Source: Haliclona indistincta | Taxonomy: Eukaryota > Porifera > Demospongiae > Haplosclerida > Chalinidae | Direction: 5' to 3' | NCBI GenBank assembly: GCA_964017065.1 | Contig: OZ024787.1 | Location: 6,569,301 to 6,633,300, forward strand | Length of the DNA: 64,000 nt | In this document: positions 1-13,600 of the stretch, piece by piece | How the letters are laid out: the number at the start of each line of letters is the position of its first letter | Numbering within the stretch: position 1 is the stretch's first letter | Made by a program: the position numbers and the translations under genes | Notes under the pieces: model-generated | Database searches by the model: none | Told to the model about the DNA's origin: nothing | The model's input: only the letters and a program-made list of their open reading frames with translations

Positions 1-330
1 AATCTACCACTGGTTCACAATGTAAACAAACAAGGAACAAGCATAGAATGGTAACACGATTGACTTGCTAACAGACCATAGATCCCTACATCAGTAGCTG
101 TACATAAGATGTCACAAGTTGAATGCACGTCAGGTATCAGTCCGGCAACAGCACTAGCTGAACTAGCTATGGCCAACCACAGCAGCCACTGATGTAGGGA
201 TCTATGGTCTGTTAGCAAGTCAATCGTGTTACCATTCTATGCTTGTTCCTTGTTGGTTTACATTGTGAACCAGTGGTAGATTTCTTCATCACTACATCCT
301 TTTGATTTCGATAGAAATCTTTTTAATTTC
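1..330. repeat. Foldback element, cut by window edge
   Basis: Two arms face each other: bases 1-100 and about 185-290 are reverse complements, sharing the stretch around ATCCCTACATCAGTGGCTG and the AATGGTAACACGATTGACTTGC core. The same arm pair recurs at about 2590-2960, 6140-6545, 43060-43446 and 59610-59966, where it forms one end of a larger composite element. There is no coding capacity. The left end lies outside the window. Confidence 0.75.
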
Positions 331-883
331 TTTACAACATGCAGTACGTTTTCTACAACATGCAGTACGTTAGCTGTCCCAAACTAGCACTGTTGTTTCC
401 TGGTATGTCAAAGTTTACGACCATGTACTAAAGTCTGAATTGGCCACTCCCACTTCGGAACTGAAGCCACTTAAGTGCTGCGACCTCGTCATTTTTCAGC
501 CAATTTTGGTCTTCGTTTAGCCCTTGTGACTGATACAAAAACCTGGTGGTGTCCAGGTGAGCAAACAGCATAGTTTAGACCATATTTCATGCCCAAGTAT
601 GCATTTCCGGGCATCCTGAAGCCTTAAAATGCCAAAAGTGGCGAGGGGCCCGCCCCTTCGAACCCCGGGTTAACGGGGAGACACCCCCTTTAAAATTCCC
701 CCCGTACTGTACGTTTTAGTGGGGAGGGCGCGCCGAAAAACAGGTCATTTTTTCAGGTAAAGTCATCTTTTGCAAATAAACTTGATTTGACCTTTCTAGA
801 GCACTTTTTGCACTTTTTATGACGTCTAGAGTAGGTGGAGTCAATTATGGCGGCTAAAGCCGCTATAGGCCTTAAAGGGTTAA
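331..883. mobile_element. TTAA-flanked MITE (piggyBac-like), 5' part missing
   Basis: This is a member of a non-coding repeat family also seen at 12968-13553, 13550-18068 and, inverted, 32401-32974. Shared landmarks are TTTCTACAACATGCAGTA, the run around CAAAGTTTACGACCATGTAC, and the right end ATAGGCCTTAAAGGGTTAA. The right TTAA is at 880-883. The left terminus has been replaced by the foldback element. TTAA targets and CCCTTTA-type termini are what piggyBac-group elements use; the class is inferred from those alone. Confidence 0.6.
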
Positions 884-2372
884 TTAGCTAAAAATTTCAC
901 CTCTGCGCCGCTCATTGCCCACCCAATCTTGTTTTCCTGGATCCGCCACTGTAAGTAAACAAGATTTGAAATAAAAAGGATTATAACAATAGCAGTGTAA
1001 TGCTACCTCCCTATTAAATTAACCACAACTATCGAAAGCAGTTAATTTATGGAGGTAGCATTACACTGCTATTGTTACAATCCTCAAATCTTGTTTACTT
1101 ACCTTCACAATCTTGTTTCCATACTTTTTCGATACATGTACCAACCCTAAATCTCTTCCATTTTGTTAAAATGTTTTTATTACTTGTTTTTTTTTCTTTT
1201 TTATGTATTAATGACTTATTTGGCACTTATGCTAATACAGTGTAAAGAGAATTACTCCCCTCATCATGACTGCACTGCACTCGATCGACTCTGCACTGAA
1301 TACAACACATCTTGCTCATTATTCTTCAGCAGCCTGAACAGGCAAATGTGAAGATTTGCTCGTTGTCAGTGTCTGCTGTGAACACTGCTAGTGGCAGCAG
1401 CACTCGCGTTCCAAGCAATTTGTACTAAGGTGCGCTTGTATTGCATACACGGGCATGCACGAGTAGGCGTAACCTAGTAACGGAGTTCAAGCATGGAGTT
1501 ATGAATCAAAAATCGCAGTTTTCCTGAAAGTACTCGCTTCTGCCAGTGTTTTAGGCTTAAATAGATATCAGGTGCACTGCTCACAATGACTAGTGTAGTT
1601 TCTGTATAGGTTTTGTCTTGAATAGCTCACTCGTCACGGCACTAGGCTCTCTGAAGAAATATGAAGATGAACGAACGGGTGATCACGCGAACTCTGGTTT
1701 ACCACCTTAGACTTCGTTTCTGCTGTTACTAAAGGTCTTTGGCATCGAAAATATCGTCTAAGATGCCGCAGTTGGATAGAATCGCTTGAAACACCCGTGC
1801 GGCTAAGATATGAGCCTGCCTGCTGTAATTTTGCCTCAGTCCTGACGCTGAGACGCCATATTGTTTTTGTCGTACCAACATGTTTTCTTGACAAACTTAA
1901 TGGACTCATTGCAAGCGCTTATACATCAGCATGAACACCAGGTGATTAAACTACAGTTAGATTTTACGAGAGAAGATGAATACGCGATTAACTCGTTTTC
2001 AGTATGCCTGTATCCGCCATCTTGTTTTCGTGCCAACCCTAAATGCCACGTCTACCGCATGGCATAATAAAGCACCTAAGGTGCAGATGCCTAGGTGGAA
2101 TGAGTGACACTATATCCACAAACACAACTATCCACCATTCCACAAACACAGCAACTGCAGATGGACTTATACAGGATTTCTGTACACTTGTGTACAGCAA
2201 TCACAATGCAGTGCTTTTGTAATGCAATCAGAAGCCAATCAATGCTAACCATAATTCAACTGGGCTTGTCTACAATGTTAGCTAGCACAGCACACGCATA
2301 CCACGAGCGAGATAGCCTCCATAGCTTGCTTACACGATTTCTCTGGACCTGCGCTGCTATCCTGTAGTAAAC
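884..2372. repeat. Repeat-derived region without a gene
   Basis: A foldback with arms of about 50 bases occupies 945-1105 (TAAGTAAACAAGATTTGA at one end, its complement at the other). Bases 1480-2060 resemble 15420-15980, sharing the ACTCGCTTCTG.. AGTGTTT segment and the closing CGCCAT..TTGTTTT block. So this is another copy of the composite element body. The reading frames here are short and unlike any family I know. No gene is called. Confidence 0.55.
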
Positions 2373-3779
2373 TTATTAGGGAGGCACGGTAGTGGCCTCC
2401 ACGGATTGTACAAAGAGACCATCAGAGAGAAATTAGACATAATCTTATCAACTCTCATGCACCTATTATAATCTATCTTATCAACATTTAATTGCATAGT
2501 ACAGCAGACTCACAACAATTGCACAAAGCAGAACACACAGTAACAATCTTGTCTATCATACTACAAGAAAATAAAAAGATTTCTAAAGAAATCAAAAGGA
2601 TGTAGGGATGATGAAATTTGCTACTGGTCCACAACAAGGAACTACCATGGAATGGTAACACGATTGACTTGCTAACAGACCATAGATCCCTACATCAGTG
2701 GCTGCTGTGGCAGACTATAACTAATTCAGCAAGTTGCCGTTGACTGACACCGAAGTGCATTGAATTGAATTCAACTTGACTGTGACAAAATATATTGATC
2801 TTATGTACAGCCACTGATGTAGGGATCTATGGTCTGTTAGCAAGTCAATCGTGTTACCATTCCATGGTAGTTCCTTGTTGGTTTACATTGTGGACCAGTA
2901 GCAAATTTCATCATCCTTACATCCTTTTGATTTCTTTAGAAATCTTTTTATTTTCTTGTTTGTGTCCTTTTTAAAGTTTCAAATTTTTGGTGCAGTTTGA
3001 ATTCGGCAAGATCATGTATTTCTTTGCTTACACCATTAGTTTGGTTTGCTGTTGTTGATAATTTCTTTATGTGACCTTTTTAACTTGTAGCTCAAAATTT
3101 ATTATTCCTAAATACTGAAACTAGCTAATGCATTCTGCAAAGCATTCGAGCCCCGCCCACTCTAGTTTACAAAATTCTGTGCGGCTGTGTGATACTATCT
3201 GGCGAGCAGCAGAACGGTGATACTACACGAACATACTCGGTGAGTTGTTCTTCGAAGACTCCAGACGCCAATATGCGCTCTCCATATGGCGATACTCTAC
3301 TTCTAGAATTCGTGTGGTTGGTCACGTGCGTATTGCGTAATCACAATAATGGTGTCTAGCACTTAGCTGACAATTGTTCGTGATCGTGAACTCGTCAAAT
3401 TTATATCAATGTTACACTAAAAACTAAGTTCAAAAGGCACCTGCCAGAAGAATTTCACGACTGTTCGTGGGTGTTTTGGTCTCGGCACTGCTCGCGTAAA
3501 GGCGCTAGGCGAGTTGAAGAAAGAAGAAGAAGAAAACGAAGATGACGAAACACGATTTTCACCGTTTCCAGGTTCGTCACTTTATTGACCATTTCAAGCA
3601 ATCTCCTTGCTGCTGTAAGATGGCGCAACGCCAGAAAGCAGATCTAAGTGTCTTTGGACGTCTAAAATTCATCACCAGGCGAAATATCAGCGTTTGAATG
3701 CTAATACATTGTATGTAGCCGCCATTTTGTTTTCTCGTTCATCCCTACATAGGGAGACACTACCGTGCCTCCCTAATAA
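2373..3779. mobile_element. Composite foldback element A
   Basis: Both ends read TTATTAGGGAGGCACGGTAG, inward from 2373 and as the complement ending at 3779. Inside are a foldback (about 2590-2960, arms of 130-150 bases around a spacer) and a roughly 800-base body ending in CGCCATTTTGTTTTCTCGTTC and ATCCCTACA. The same body and hairpin end occur at 6135-7385, 42270-43446 and 58848-59966. No protein is encoded, so mobility would depend on an enzyme supplied elsewhere. Confidence 0.65.
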
Positions 3780-5301
3780 TCTGTACCGGAATTACACATG
3801 ATTAAACTTATTGCGAGCGTAAACTTTAAGATCCTATACTTTAGTTTTAGTAGGCCGATAACACGTTCTACATGTATGCACACACGTACTAGTTCACGAC
3901 TAGTGTCTACTTCACATTGGCTGAGCTACGGCTTTTCTTTAGTAAATGCTGGTACAGCGGTTTTATTACTCCTTCCAACAGCCACAAAATGTAAAGCCAA
4001 GAGTTCATTAAGTAAGAGTATGCAGCCGGCAATATACCCGTTGGACGGTGTTGGACATTTTCTACCTCACAAGTTTAGGCCACATAAACTAAATATTTAG
4101 ATTCTCATCCCCGCCCGCATCACTTATTTGACGGTTTTTGATAAAATTTTAACTCGTTTACTCAGGGTTAAACTTAGCTTGCTCAGCGATCATGGTGTTC
4201 GTTGTTGTCCAAATCCGTGCGAGATGTAGGGTTGTTAAGCTTTGGTTTGGTTGCATTGTGGCCGACCAGTCACTACTGATCGACGTGTACCACAAGTATT
4301 CGTCCGGGCAACTGGACTACTCAGAAGCTATCCCAAGCAGGACTGGGCCGATCACGTGCGCTCTTGGTCGAAGCAAGACCGACAACCTTGTCGAAGCAAG
4401 ACCGACAAAAATCAAATTTAAATTATAAATTGCCTCCCGCCTCATCAAATAATTTGAGCCAGGAGGATGAGAATCTAACTATTTAGTTTATGTGGCCTTA
4501 CACAGCAGAAAGCATTAGGGCCACTATGCTAATGATATTCACTGTTGTGTAATGATATTCACAACAGCAGTAATGATAATCATCGCGTGTATAGGTAAAC
4601 TTGTGATGTAGAAAATGTCCAACATCGTCCAATGGGGTATATTGAAGGCTGCATACTCTTACTTAAATGAGAAGGTTGGGTATAAAAGGGGTGTGCCCTG
4701 GGTTAAAATGGATACTCATGTACTTCCTCATGGAAGCGGTAGTGGGTAGCTCGCCAAGACTTCCTACACCCGGCGTTCAATGCACCACGGTGACCACTCA
4801 CAACACAATAGACAATACACTGTGCCAAGCCGCCAACACGCAAGTGCAACACGATAAGATTTTCGTTGCAAATGGCAGAAAGCAGTCTGACAAAGAAGCG
4901 ATCGCGATTGGGTGCACGTTTTCAGCTTGAAATCAACTTGAAGATTCTACTATTCTTGGGTCGTTTGGACAGAGCCAAGAGCGCAGCGAACAGCGATGGC
5001 TACTGACTAATACTGACTAATAGCTGGCTACCAACATACTTTCAACTACACAGACTCGCGCTCCATATGTAGCACGTGCTTGCTCTACGTTGGGTACGCA
5101 ATCGTTTCGATACGTTTTTGTTCCCGTTCGTATACTGGTGCTAGCGCTACGAGAAGTTCGTTACAAAAGGCGGGAGCCATTTTCTAATTCAATTTCAAAA
5201 CGTGCCGCCATTTTACTGCCCAGGGCACTCCCCTTTTATACGCCAAAGACAGGAAGCGGATGCGTACGCGCGCAATACGCATTTATAGTCAGCCTTCTCG
5301 T
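3780..5301. repeat. Gene-free region with a large inverted repeat
   Basis: Bases about 3995-4135 and 4465-4665 are imperfect reverse complements (GTAAGAGTATGCAGCC.. against GGCTGCATACTCTTAC, and GCCACATAAACTAAATA against its complement), with about 330 bases between. This fits an old foldback or MITE. The open frames at 3798-4100, 4192-4428, 4667-4930 and 5090-5305 have no recognisable domain and cross the repeat arms, so they are not called as genes. Confidence 0.5.
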
Positions 5302-5929
5302 TTAAGGTGACGGGGTACAGTTAAACCCCCGCGCTTATGAATATAAAGACTGTTCTACTGTTCTTTTGAACAGTCTTTATATGTAAAATATGTAAAATGG
5401 CTGTGATCGATCAGCTACATTTTTGTCGTCAACATTTGTGAAGAGTGCTTACTTGCTGACCATATACCAAGGCTGTTCCATTTGTAAAGACCTTTGGGCA
5501 GGGCCTGAGAGTAAAAGCTTCGCTTGGACGTCAAAAATGCGTGAGTTACGTGAGATATGGCGCTAGTTTTTGCCAAACGAACGGTGCTGTCAAGACTCAT
5601 CGGCGTTTTACTCCGAAATCGCTTGCCGGAATACCAAACAAACATACTCAGGCCCCTATAACGACTCCAGAAGTGTTGATTAGTAGTAAACTTCGCTGTT
5701 ATTCTGTCACAGTTTCTGTAAAATTTGACGACGAAAATCTAAATTCCTACGTCTAAGGTTTTGCCTCCTGCCGCCCGACTACAGCTCTGGATTTTCACAG
5801 CTCTCACGCTCCTCAAAAGAACAGTCTTTGGTGTGTCTTTGGATCGCCTTCATGGCGTTCTCACACTTTTTATGTGTTAATATTTATTTTATGAATATTT
5901 AATTAGGCAAACAGTACCCGTCACCTTAA
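5302..5929. mobile_element. TTAA-flanked MITE, second family
   Basis: The termini are TTAAGGTGACGGGGTAC on the left and its near-complement GTACCCGTCACCTTAA on the right, both on TTAA. Subterminal inverted motifs include GAACAGTCTTTATA near the left and AAAGAACAGTCTTTGG near the right. At 628 bases and with no transposase frame it is non-autonomous. The TTAA target suggests a piggyBac-type enzyme. Confidence 0.7.
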
Positions 5930-6134
5930 TGAACTCTTGGTATAGCATTATCCATGCCTTATTTGGAAGATTTATTACATTGCGTGATTCAGCTTGAACA
6001 CAGTTTACGCTCTACGGTTGACGCTTTTAGATTGTAAGAAGTATAGTAAAACCACTGTAACTTGACCTCAGCACAGAACAACCCAGCTGCCTCATGAATG
6101 TTAAAACCCCTGTCGGCGAGTAATAAATCACCAT

Positions 6135-7385
6135 TCATTATGTTAAGTAAATTAAAAAGATTTCTATCGAAATCAAAAGGATGTAGTGATGAAAAATCTA
6201 CCACTGGTTCACAATGTAAACCAACAAGAAACAAGCATGGAATGGTAACACGATTGACTTGCTCCATAGATCCCTACATCAGTGGCTGCTGTGGCCTGAC
6301 TATAGCTAGTTCAGCTAGTTACTGTTGACTGACACCTGACAAGCATTGAATTGAATTCAGCTGTTTGTGACAAAATATCGATCATAGTCTTATGTACAGC
6401 CACTGATGTAGGGATCTATGGTCTGTTAGCAAGTCAATCGTGTTACCATTCCATGCTTGTTTCTTGTTGGTTTACATTGTGAACCAGTGGTAGATTTCTT
6501 CATCACTACATCCTTTTGATTTCGATAGAAATCTTTTTAATTTACTTGTTTGTGTCCTTTTTTCTTTTTCAGTGAAGTGCAGTTCAATATCATGCATGTA
6601 CTGAGAAGTCTTTGTTTCCACCATTAGTTTAGTATTGCTGTTGTTGATGGCTTTTCTTAACTTGTAGCTAAAATTGACATATCAGCTCTACCTAGTCGTC
6701 TACGCATGCATGCATTGCATACGAGCCCCGCCCACCCTTGTTTGTAGACCTATACGGCGGTTATAATTATCTGGCAAGCGCAGAATGGCGATCCTACACG
6801 AGCTTACCGTTCTTCGAAGACTCCAGACAAATGACGGGTATGTGTTCTCCGTGATATTGATCCATACGGCGAGGCGACACTAATACTCTAGCTGCTTGGT
6901 CACGTGCGCTAGCCACTGCTTGGTCACGTGCGTATTGCGCAATCACAATAATGGCGTCTAACACTAAGCTGACAATGGATCACGATCGAGAAATCGCTGA
7001 ATTTATATCGCCGTTACGCTAAAAACAAAGTTCAAAAGGCACATGCCAGGAGAATTTCACGACTGTTCGTGGGTGTTTTGGTCTCAGCACTGCTCACGTA
7101 AAGGCGCTAGGCGAGTTGAAGAAAGAAGAAGAATAAGAAGAAAACGAAGATGACGAAACTCGATTTTCACCGTTTCCAGGTTCGTCACTTTAGTAACAAT
7201 TTCGAGTAATCTCCTTGCTACTGTAAGATGGGGCAACGCCAGATAGCAGATCTAAGTGTCTATGGACGTATAAAATTCATCACCAAGCAAATTTTCAGCG
7301 TTTGAATGCTAATACATTGTATGTAGCCGCCATCTTGTTTTCTCGTTCATCCCTACATTGGGAGGCACTACCGTGCCTCCCTAAT
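6135..7385. mobile_element. Composite foldback element D
   Basis: It starts with the foldback (arms about 6135-6300 and 6395-6545, outer edge AAATTAAAAAGATTTCTATC) and continues with the shared body to CGCCATCTTGTTTTCTCGTTC. It ends in a hairpin (GGGAGGCAC TACC GTGCCTCCC) followed by CTAA and a flanking T. It lies directly upstream of the truncated RNF213-like copy, and may have contributed to the loss of that copy's 5' half. Confidence 0.65.
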
Positions 7386-7691
7386 ACAAAATGCCACAAT
7401 TCTCGGTCAAATGCACATAGAGACTCGCCTGCCCCATGCCTTAGACACAAAATAAATTAATGCTTCCTTGAGGTGTTATTCTGATAAAGAATTTGCACGT
7501 ATTATGTTGTTGTGCCCGTGCCATGAGCATGTAATTCCACCAAGCCATCAGCAAATTTGGTGTTGTTTGGTGTAATTGTGATCTTCAGTGATCTTTATTT
7601 AGCCTTGTGTCAGAACAAAACAGCACAGAACAGTAATGTTATACAACATTGTAAGTGCACTATTAATTATTGCTTGTATAATCCACCACAG
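7386..7691. other. 5' flank and duplication breakpoint of RNF213-like copy 1
   Basis: Bases 7386 to about 7647 match nothing else I can see in the window. From about 7648 (AAGTGCACTATTAATTATTG) to the splice acceptor at 7690-7691 the sequence matches the intron before the corresponding exon of copy 2 (from about 51500). Homology therefore starts inside an intron, not at a gene start. I see no core promoter motif. Confidence 0.6.
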
Positions 7692-10600
7692 GTGCACATG
7701 TTCTCATATCAATGCAGTCAGCTCTCAACTCCAGAGAGTGTCATTGAGGAGTTCAACACAGCCAGGAGCTTCCAAGACAAACAAGATACAAGCAAGTTTG
7801 TCTCAATTGTAGTATTGGATGAGGTTGGACTGGCTGACGACTCTCCTAACCAGCCATTGAAAGCACTCCACCCACTACTAGAGGATGGGACTGAAGGAGC
7901 TGATGACTCCAAACAGGTGAGACATGATGGATGATCCTGCTAATGGGTGAAGCTAATGTGCTGTTTGGTGTAGATTGTTGCTCGTGAGAAGAGAGTTGCA
8001 TTCATTGGTATCTCTAATTGGGCACTGGATCCTGCTAAGATGAATCGTGGAGTGATGGTGACCAGAGGAAATCCTGACAGGACTGAGCTGGAACTTAGTG
8101 CTAGGTAAAGGATTAGTCACTAATGTATGTCATCACTCTATCCTCATTCTAGGGGTATATGTTCTAATGAGAAGAACGACCCAGTCAAGAAGCGACTGGA
8201 CAGGTACTTTTCTCCTTTAGCAGATTCCTACATTCAAATTTGTAAAGCGCAAGAGCAGCAATTCTATGGCCTCAGAGATTTCTACAGGTACTTTGTACTA
8301 ACAAATTTATTAACTTCAATATTTCTTCTAGTCTTGTCAAGATGCTGTACTGGATGTGTGAGAAGACTCAATCTGACCCAACTAATAAACAATTAGAACA
8401 CGCTATCAAACGCAACTTTAGTGGACATGATAAAGTGGATGCTTTTGAGATTTTTAAGTTAAATATTCTTGAACTTGAGACTGAACCACAACAAAATGAT
8501 GATTTGTCTGAACAGGTAAAGGAGTAGACTGTGGATATTCCTCCTGTGAATTTATATCAAAAATGTTTTTATCTTGTTGTAGCAACGAGCTGTTATGTAT
8601 CCTGACTGCACTCCACTGGGACTGATTAGAACCAGTTTGAAGACTAAGGAGACCACCTGGCATGGGTGAGTAGATGTCCTTTATATTTGCCTAACGTTTC
8701 TATCCTTTTTCTCTATAGGGAGAATCGTTACTTACTATTCCTGACAGAGAACTATGCAGCTCTGCAGGTGCTCAAGCGGTACCTACAGGAGGTGGTTGGT
8801 CTGCCAGCACCCAGCAGGGGTCCTGCTGGTGGAGCAGGAGGGCTAGAGGGACCCAGTATGGAGGAAGAAGGAGAGCAACAGAGGAAGAGAGATCAGCAAA
8901 GAAAAATGGAGCCCTTTGTGCTGTTTGGAAGCAGCTTTCCTAAAGACAGGGAATACACTCAGGTATAGCTCACAAGATGATCTACTATGATGCACAATAT
9001 GAATGTCATTCTGTGTTCAGGTGTGTCGTAACATCAATCAGATCAAGATATGTATGGAGACTGGTCGTACTGTTATTCTGCTCAATCTGGAGAACTTGTA
9101 TGAGAGCTTATATGACTTGCTCAATCAAGTGAGTATCACTGCTATACATGTTTAGTTGTGATTTTATTCTTGCATTTAGTATTACATTATGCTTGGTGGT
9201 AGTCGATATGTGGACCTGGGACTACAGACTCATCGTGCCAAATGCCGTGTACATGAAGACTTCAAGTTTGTTATTACTTTCTTGGCATTATTGATTTATT
9301 ATTGTTTCCTTAATAGGCTCATTCTGATTGCTGAAAAGGACACAGTTTATGATAAGTTTCCAATACCTCTCATCAATCGTTTAGAGAAACATTTTGTACT
9401 CACACGCACTGTGCTACTATCCTGGCAGGAGAGAGTGTTAGATGCTCTGATTGATTGGGTGCAACAGTTCAGCAGAGTTGAGAGGTAAAGGGAGAAAGGG
9501 AGAAAAACATTCCACTTCTGAATAGCTTGATCAACACTAAACTTTGATCATCTCCTTGTTCCAGGTTCACTGAGAAGGACTCATTTGTTGGATATCAGAA
9601 TGACACACCAGCATCTGTTGTGTTCCAGGCAACAGAACAACTGAGAGAAGAGCATGATTTTGAAGTGAATGAGGCAATGGAGGAGAGTGCTGAGTGGCAT
9701 GACATGGTCATGGAGCGCAGCAAGAACTTATTGATTCAAATTGCCTCTCCTGATGCCCTTATTAGGCTACAAAACATTAATATACCAGAAATTGTAGAGG
9801 AAAAGAAAAGAATTACCAGAGCGTACACTGAACAATGCCACACATCGATTCAAGACCTCCTGCGCCATCATCTGCTGTTACATCATGAAACAGAAGAACA
9901 AGAAGGAGGCTTTTTACTACATGTGAATACACTGACTTTGCATCTTACTAACCATTTTCTCTTTCATTCTCAGGTAACCACTCATAGTCACCTTCTATCT
10001 ACTACAGAGATGGAGGCACTAGGTCATGAACTACAATTCTCTCGTGACCAGATCAAGTGGTTCCTACTGCAGGAATTTGATACTGAAATGGACTTTAGCA
10101 ACAAAGTCAAGTTAGTGTGTTATACCTCACTTATTGTATGTGCTGTCTTATATTATGATACTGATTCTTTAGGTTTAGCTTTAGTCGGGAAGAATCCTTG
10201 CTCGTAGTCCAGTGTGACTCAGGTCATCTCTATGGTGACCTCATTGCTTGTGCTCGATATCGTGTTGATGATGAGAGAGAGAAGAGCAGTCACTTATGGA
10301 CACCAGAGTACGGTAGAACACATGTCCTCTTTATTGTCCATCTTCCACGACGAGGAGGAGAAGGTGATGGTGATGGTGCACTGGGTTCTTTCTTTGGGTT
10401 TCAAGGTGGAAAGTGGCTCTCTGCTCATATTGATGATCTGAGGGCTCCTAATGAAGCTGCTCTGAGTCTAGACGATGCTCTGCATATGTCTATTAGTAAC
10501 TTGTTCTATTGTGAAGGTGCTGCGCAAAAGAGTGTGGAAGAAGAAAGGGAGGAAGGTAGGATTAAAATGAGGGATATGATTGAAGAGGAGGGCAGAAGAA

Positions 10601-13600
10601 TTGTGCATAAGGAATCCTATCAATGCTATCGTCTGTATAGCTGCATTCAAGCAGCAGTGGCTCGTGCTGTCAACAGTGATAAGTCAAAGCAATGGGCAAT
10701 ACGTTGTGTCAATATTCTTCTTGACTTAATTCCACAACAACCTTCGTTCCCTCTTGCTAATGATGATATGTTCTATGCTGCTCTAGTGAGGCACATTCAT
10801 GCTGTACTGAAGGAGAGAGAGGAGGTAATGGGAGAGGAGACTGGATGGGTGCTTGATGAGGCCATGAGCAGGAAGAAGCTCCAGAGTGGAGGAACATTTC
10901 GTAATGTACTATCACGTAAACTTGATGAAGTCATCGTTCCAATATTTGCTGAGGTGCTAGTATCCATAGATCGATACTCTAATCTTGATCTTGTGAGGAA
11001 AGGCAGTCCACCTCACATTAGGCAGCTGTGGCTGAGTGCTTTCCCTGTACTCTGCAAGTTCAGTTATGCTGACATGACCACTCAGGGAGGAGATCAGTTG
11101 GCAGGGATGGGACTGAGGAGATCAACCAGTAGTGAACATTGCTGTCAGTTTCCATTCTTCTGGTTAGTGAAAGAGACAGTGGACTCACATTGGGAGAACG
11201 CCATTTCAATTACAAGTAAGACACTGGTAGACATGAGTCTGTATTTTTTTTGTATACCGTATAGCCGGTTATTTTCATGTGGATTTAATTTTCGAACGGC
11301 TGGTGCGGGTCGAAAATTAGATTTCGAAAAATTCTTTTTGCCTCTTTAGAAAGTTCTGTGACGTGGCTCTGTGACGAAAATTAGACCCAGCCAAAATTTG
11401 GCTAACGAAATATTTGACCAGCGAAAAAAACCGGCTATACGGTATCTTGTTGCATTAGGTGGCCAGCGTCAGCAGGTCCATCAGTACTTGTGTGAGCAGC
11501 TAGTTGGTACTGATATCAAAGAGCCACTTGAGAGTATCAATGAAGAGAACTTGCAGGATCTGTATCAATGCTATTTGAGTGACTACATCAGATGTATACA
11601 TCAAGTGACTCATAAGCAAGGAGATAGGGAACACTGGGTGAGCTCAAAGATAACTTTCTCTAAATTGTTATATAATTACAATTCCTCACACAGGTGATTG
11701 AAGCAGCTCTGGATGCCATCATCACTAGTCCTGATCTGTCTCCTCCTAACTCTCCTCATCCTCCTCTCCTATCTCGTGTAGCTGCTGTCCACACTGCCTA
11801 CCAACACTACCAGAGAGAGCTGCTCTGGTTTGGTAGCCTCACATCTCATCTTCCTGGAGTGCTGATATCACTACAAGATATCACTCACAACCCAGACAAG
11901 CTGGAGCTCCACCTGCAAGCAGTACAGATGGTATTGGAGAACGAGTTGATCCCTCCTCTCACAGCGAAGAACAAGAAGCATCTCCCACAATGGCTGATGT
12001 GGATGCAGCTGTGTCAGAATGCCATTGAATCGATTATAACACTAGGACGAGAGTCAGAGGGACGGGCTACAAAGCTATAGTGAGTGATTAACTTTTAAAC
12101 TATATGATATGATATAATGAGGTGTCCAATTTCCGTATTTACCTGGTGCATGGGCGGGTGTAAAAAACATGGCGCCACTTCACACTATGTAGCAAACTAA
12201 GTGCCATTTATCACGCTATTTGCATCGATTCGGGTAGCTTGCTGGTACAACAGTGTTATTTTTCCTCCAGGTACAGCGATTTTATTACTTCTTGCAAGGG
12301 TAAAGCGTAAACCGTAGAGCGTAGACCGTAGAGCGTGGAGCACTAATGCGCTAAAATGCCATTTTTGTCTTTGATCATACTCCATTGAGTCTTTGATCAT
12401 ACTCCATTGTGTGAATAAATACCAGTGATTTGACACATTAGTGACTGCAAGGTGACGCTTTACACTCAATTAGAGTATAGTGTGATGATGTTAACGGATG
12501 AAATTGATTAGAGACTGGCTACTACAGCTCGTAGTAGCCAGCTATTCTCGTAGTAATCAAGCGTTAACTCATAGTTATAAGGTATTTGATTGGTTTATTT
12601 TACCGGGAAAACATAACAAAGCAATGATGAATATTGTTAATAGCTAATTGAGTGTTTTTACTTTCTAGTCAGAGTAATTCTTCTATGAGGTCTCTTTTTG
12701 ATAGTATGTTCTGCATAACGAACAGACTATCATAAACAAGAGTGACGACTAGTTGACAAGTAGCGCAGATAGACCGCGAGTGGATGCGAACTAGAAATGT
12801 TGATCGCTTTCGATCGTCAGTCGCGAGTCCACACAGCATGTGGCAGGGGAGGAGTTTCAAAAGCCAGGGTGGAGCTTGTTATGGTGGCGCACATGGCTGG
12901 TGACCCAAGGAGCTTCTGTGTGGACAGTTTAATGCTAGGAGGCGCTTGACTTACCTTTCGATTAACTTTAACCCTTTAATTACTAAATTATCTTGCTGGA
13001 ATTTTAACCTTGTAAATGCTGACCAGTTCTCTCGCGAATAACTCATGTGTCCTTTGCGCTACTGGTCTCAAATTTGCGTCCTTTTTCGCCAGTGAGTAGC
13101 TGCAATTGCTCACACTCAAGTCGATCAATATGCTCCTCCCACTTCGGAAGTCAAGCCAATAAAGTGCAGCATCCTCGTCAAATTTTGCTCAAAATCAGTA
13201 CTTCGGGGGTGGCTACTGAAAAGTACATACAAATAGCAGTGGTTCAGGTGAGTGGAAAATGTAGCCCAGATCGTGGAGAATGTGGGGAAATGTGTTTCAA
13301 AGCGTCCTGAAGCTGTAAAATGTCCAAATTTTCTCAGCAGCCATTTTCTTTTTCTTAAAATGTTGTGAAATTTGTACTGAAGCCATAGAAATGTCGGGCG
13401 CCAATACATTTAGCGGAGGACCGGCCTGAAAACCACTGGGTTTTGTACAGTTTATTTAGCTTAATTTCGGAATATTTTAGCACTTTTTGATAAAGTTATT
13501 GTGTCTGAAGTATGTATGACGCCAAATCGCGTCATTAGGGCATAAAGGGTTAACTCTTTAGTGACTGAATTATTTTGACGAAAATTTGGCTTGCTCTAAA

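Noticed and set aside
3798..5305. Several 70-100 residue open frames on the plus strand
   Set aside because: They overlap inverted repeat arms, lack splice context or recognised motifs, and have composition like non-coding DNA.
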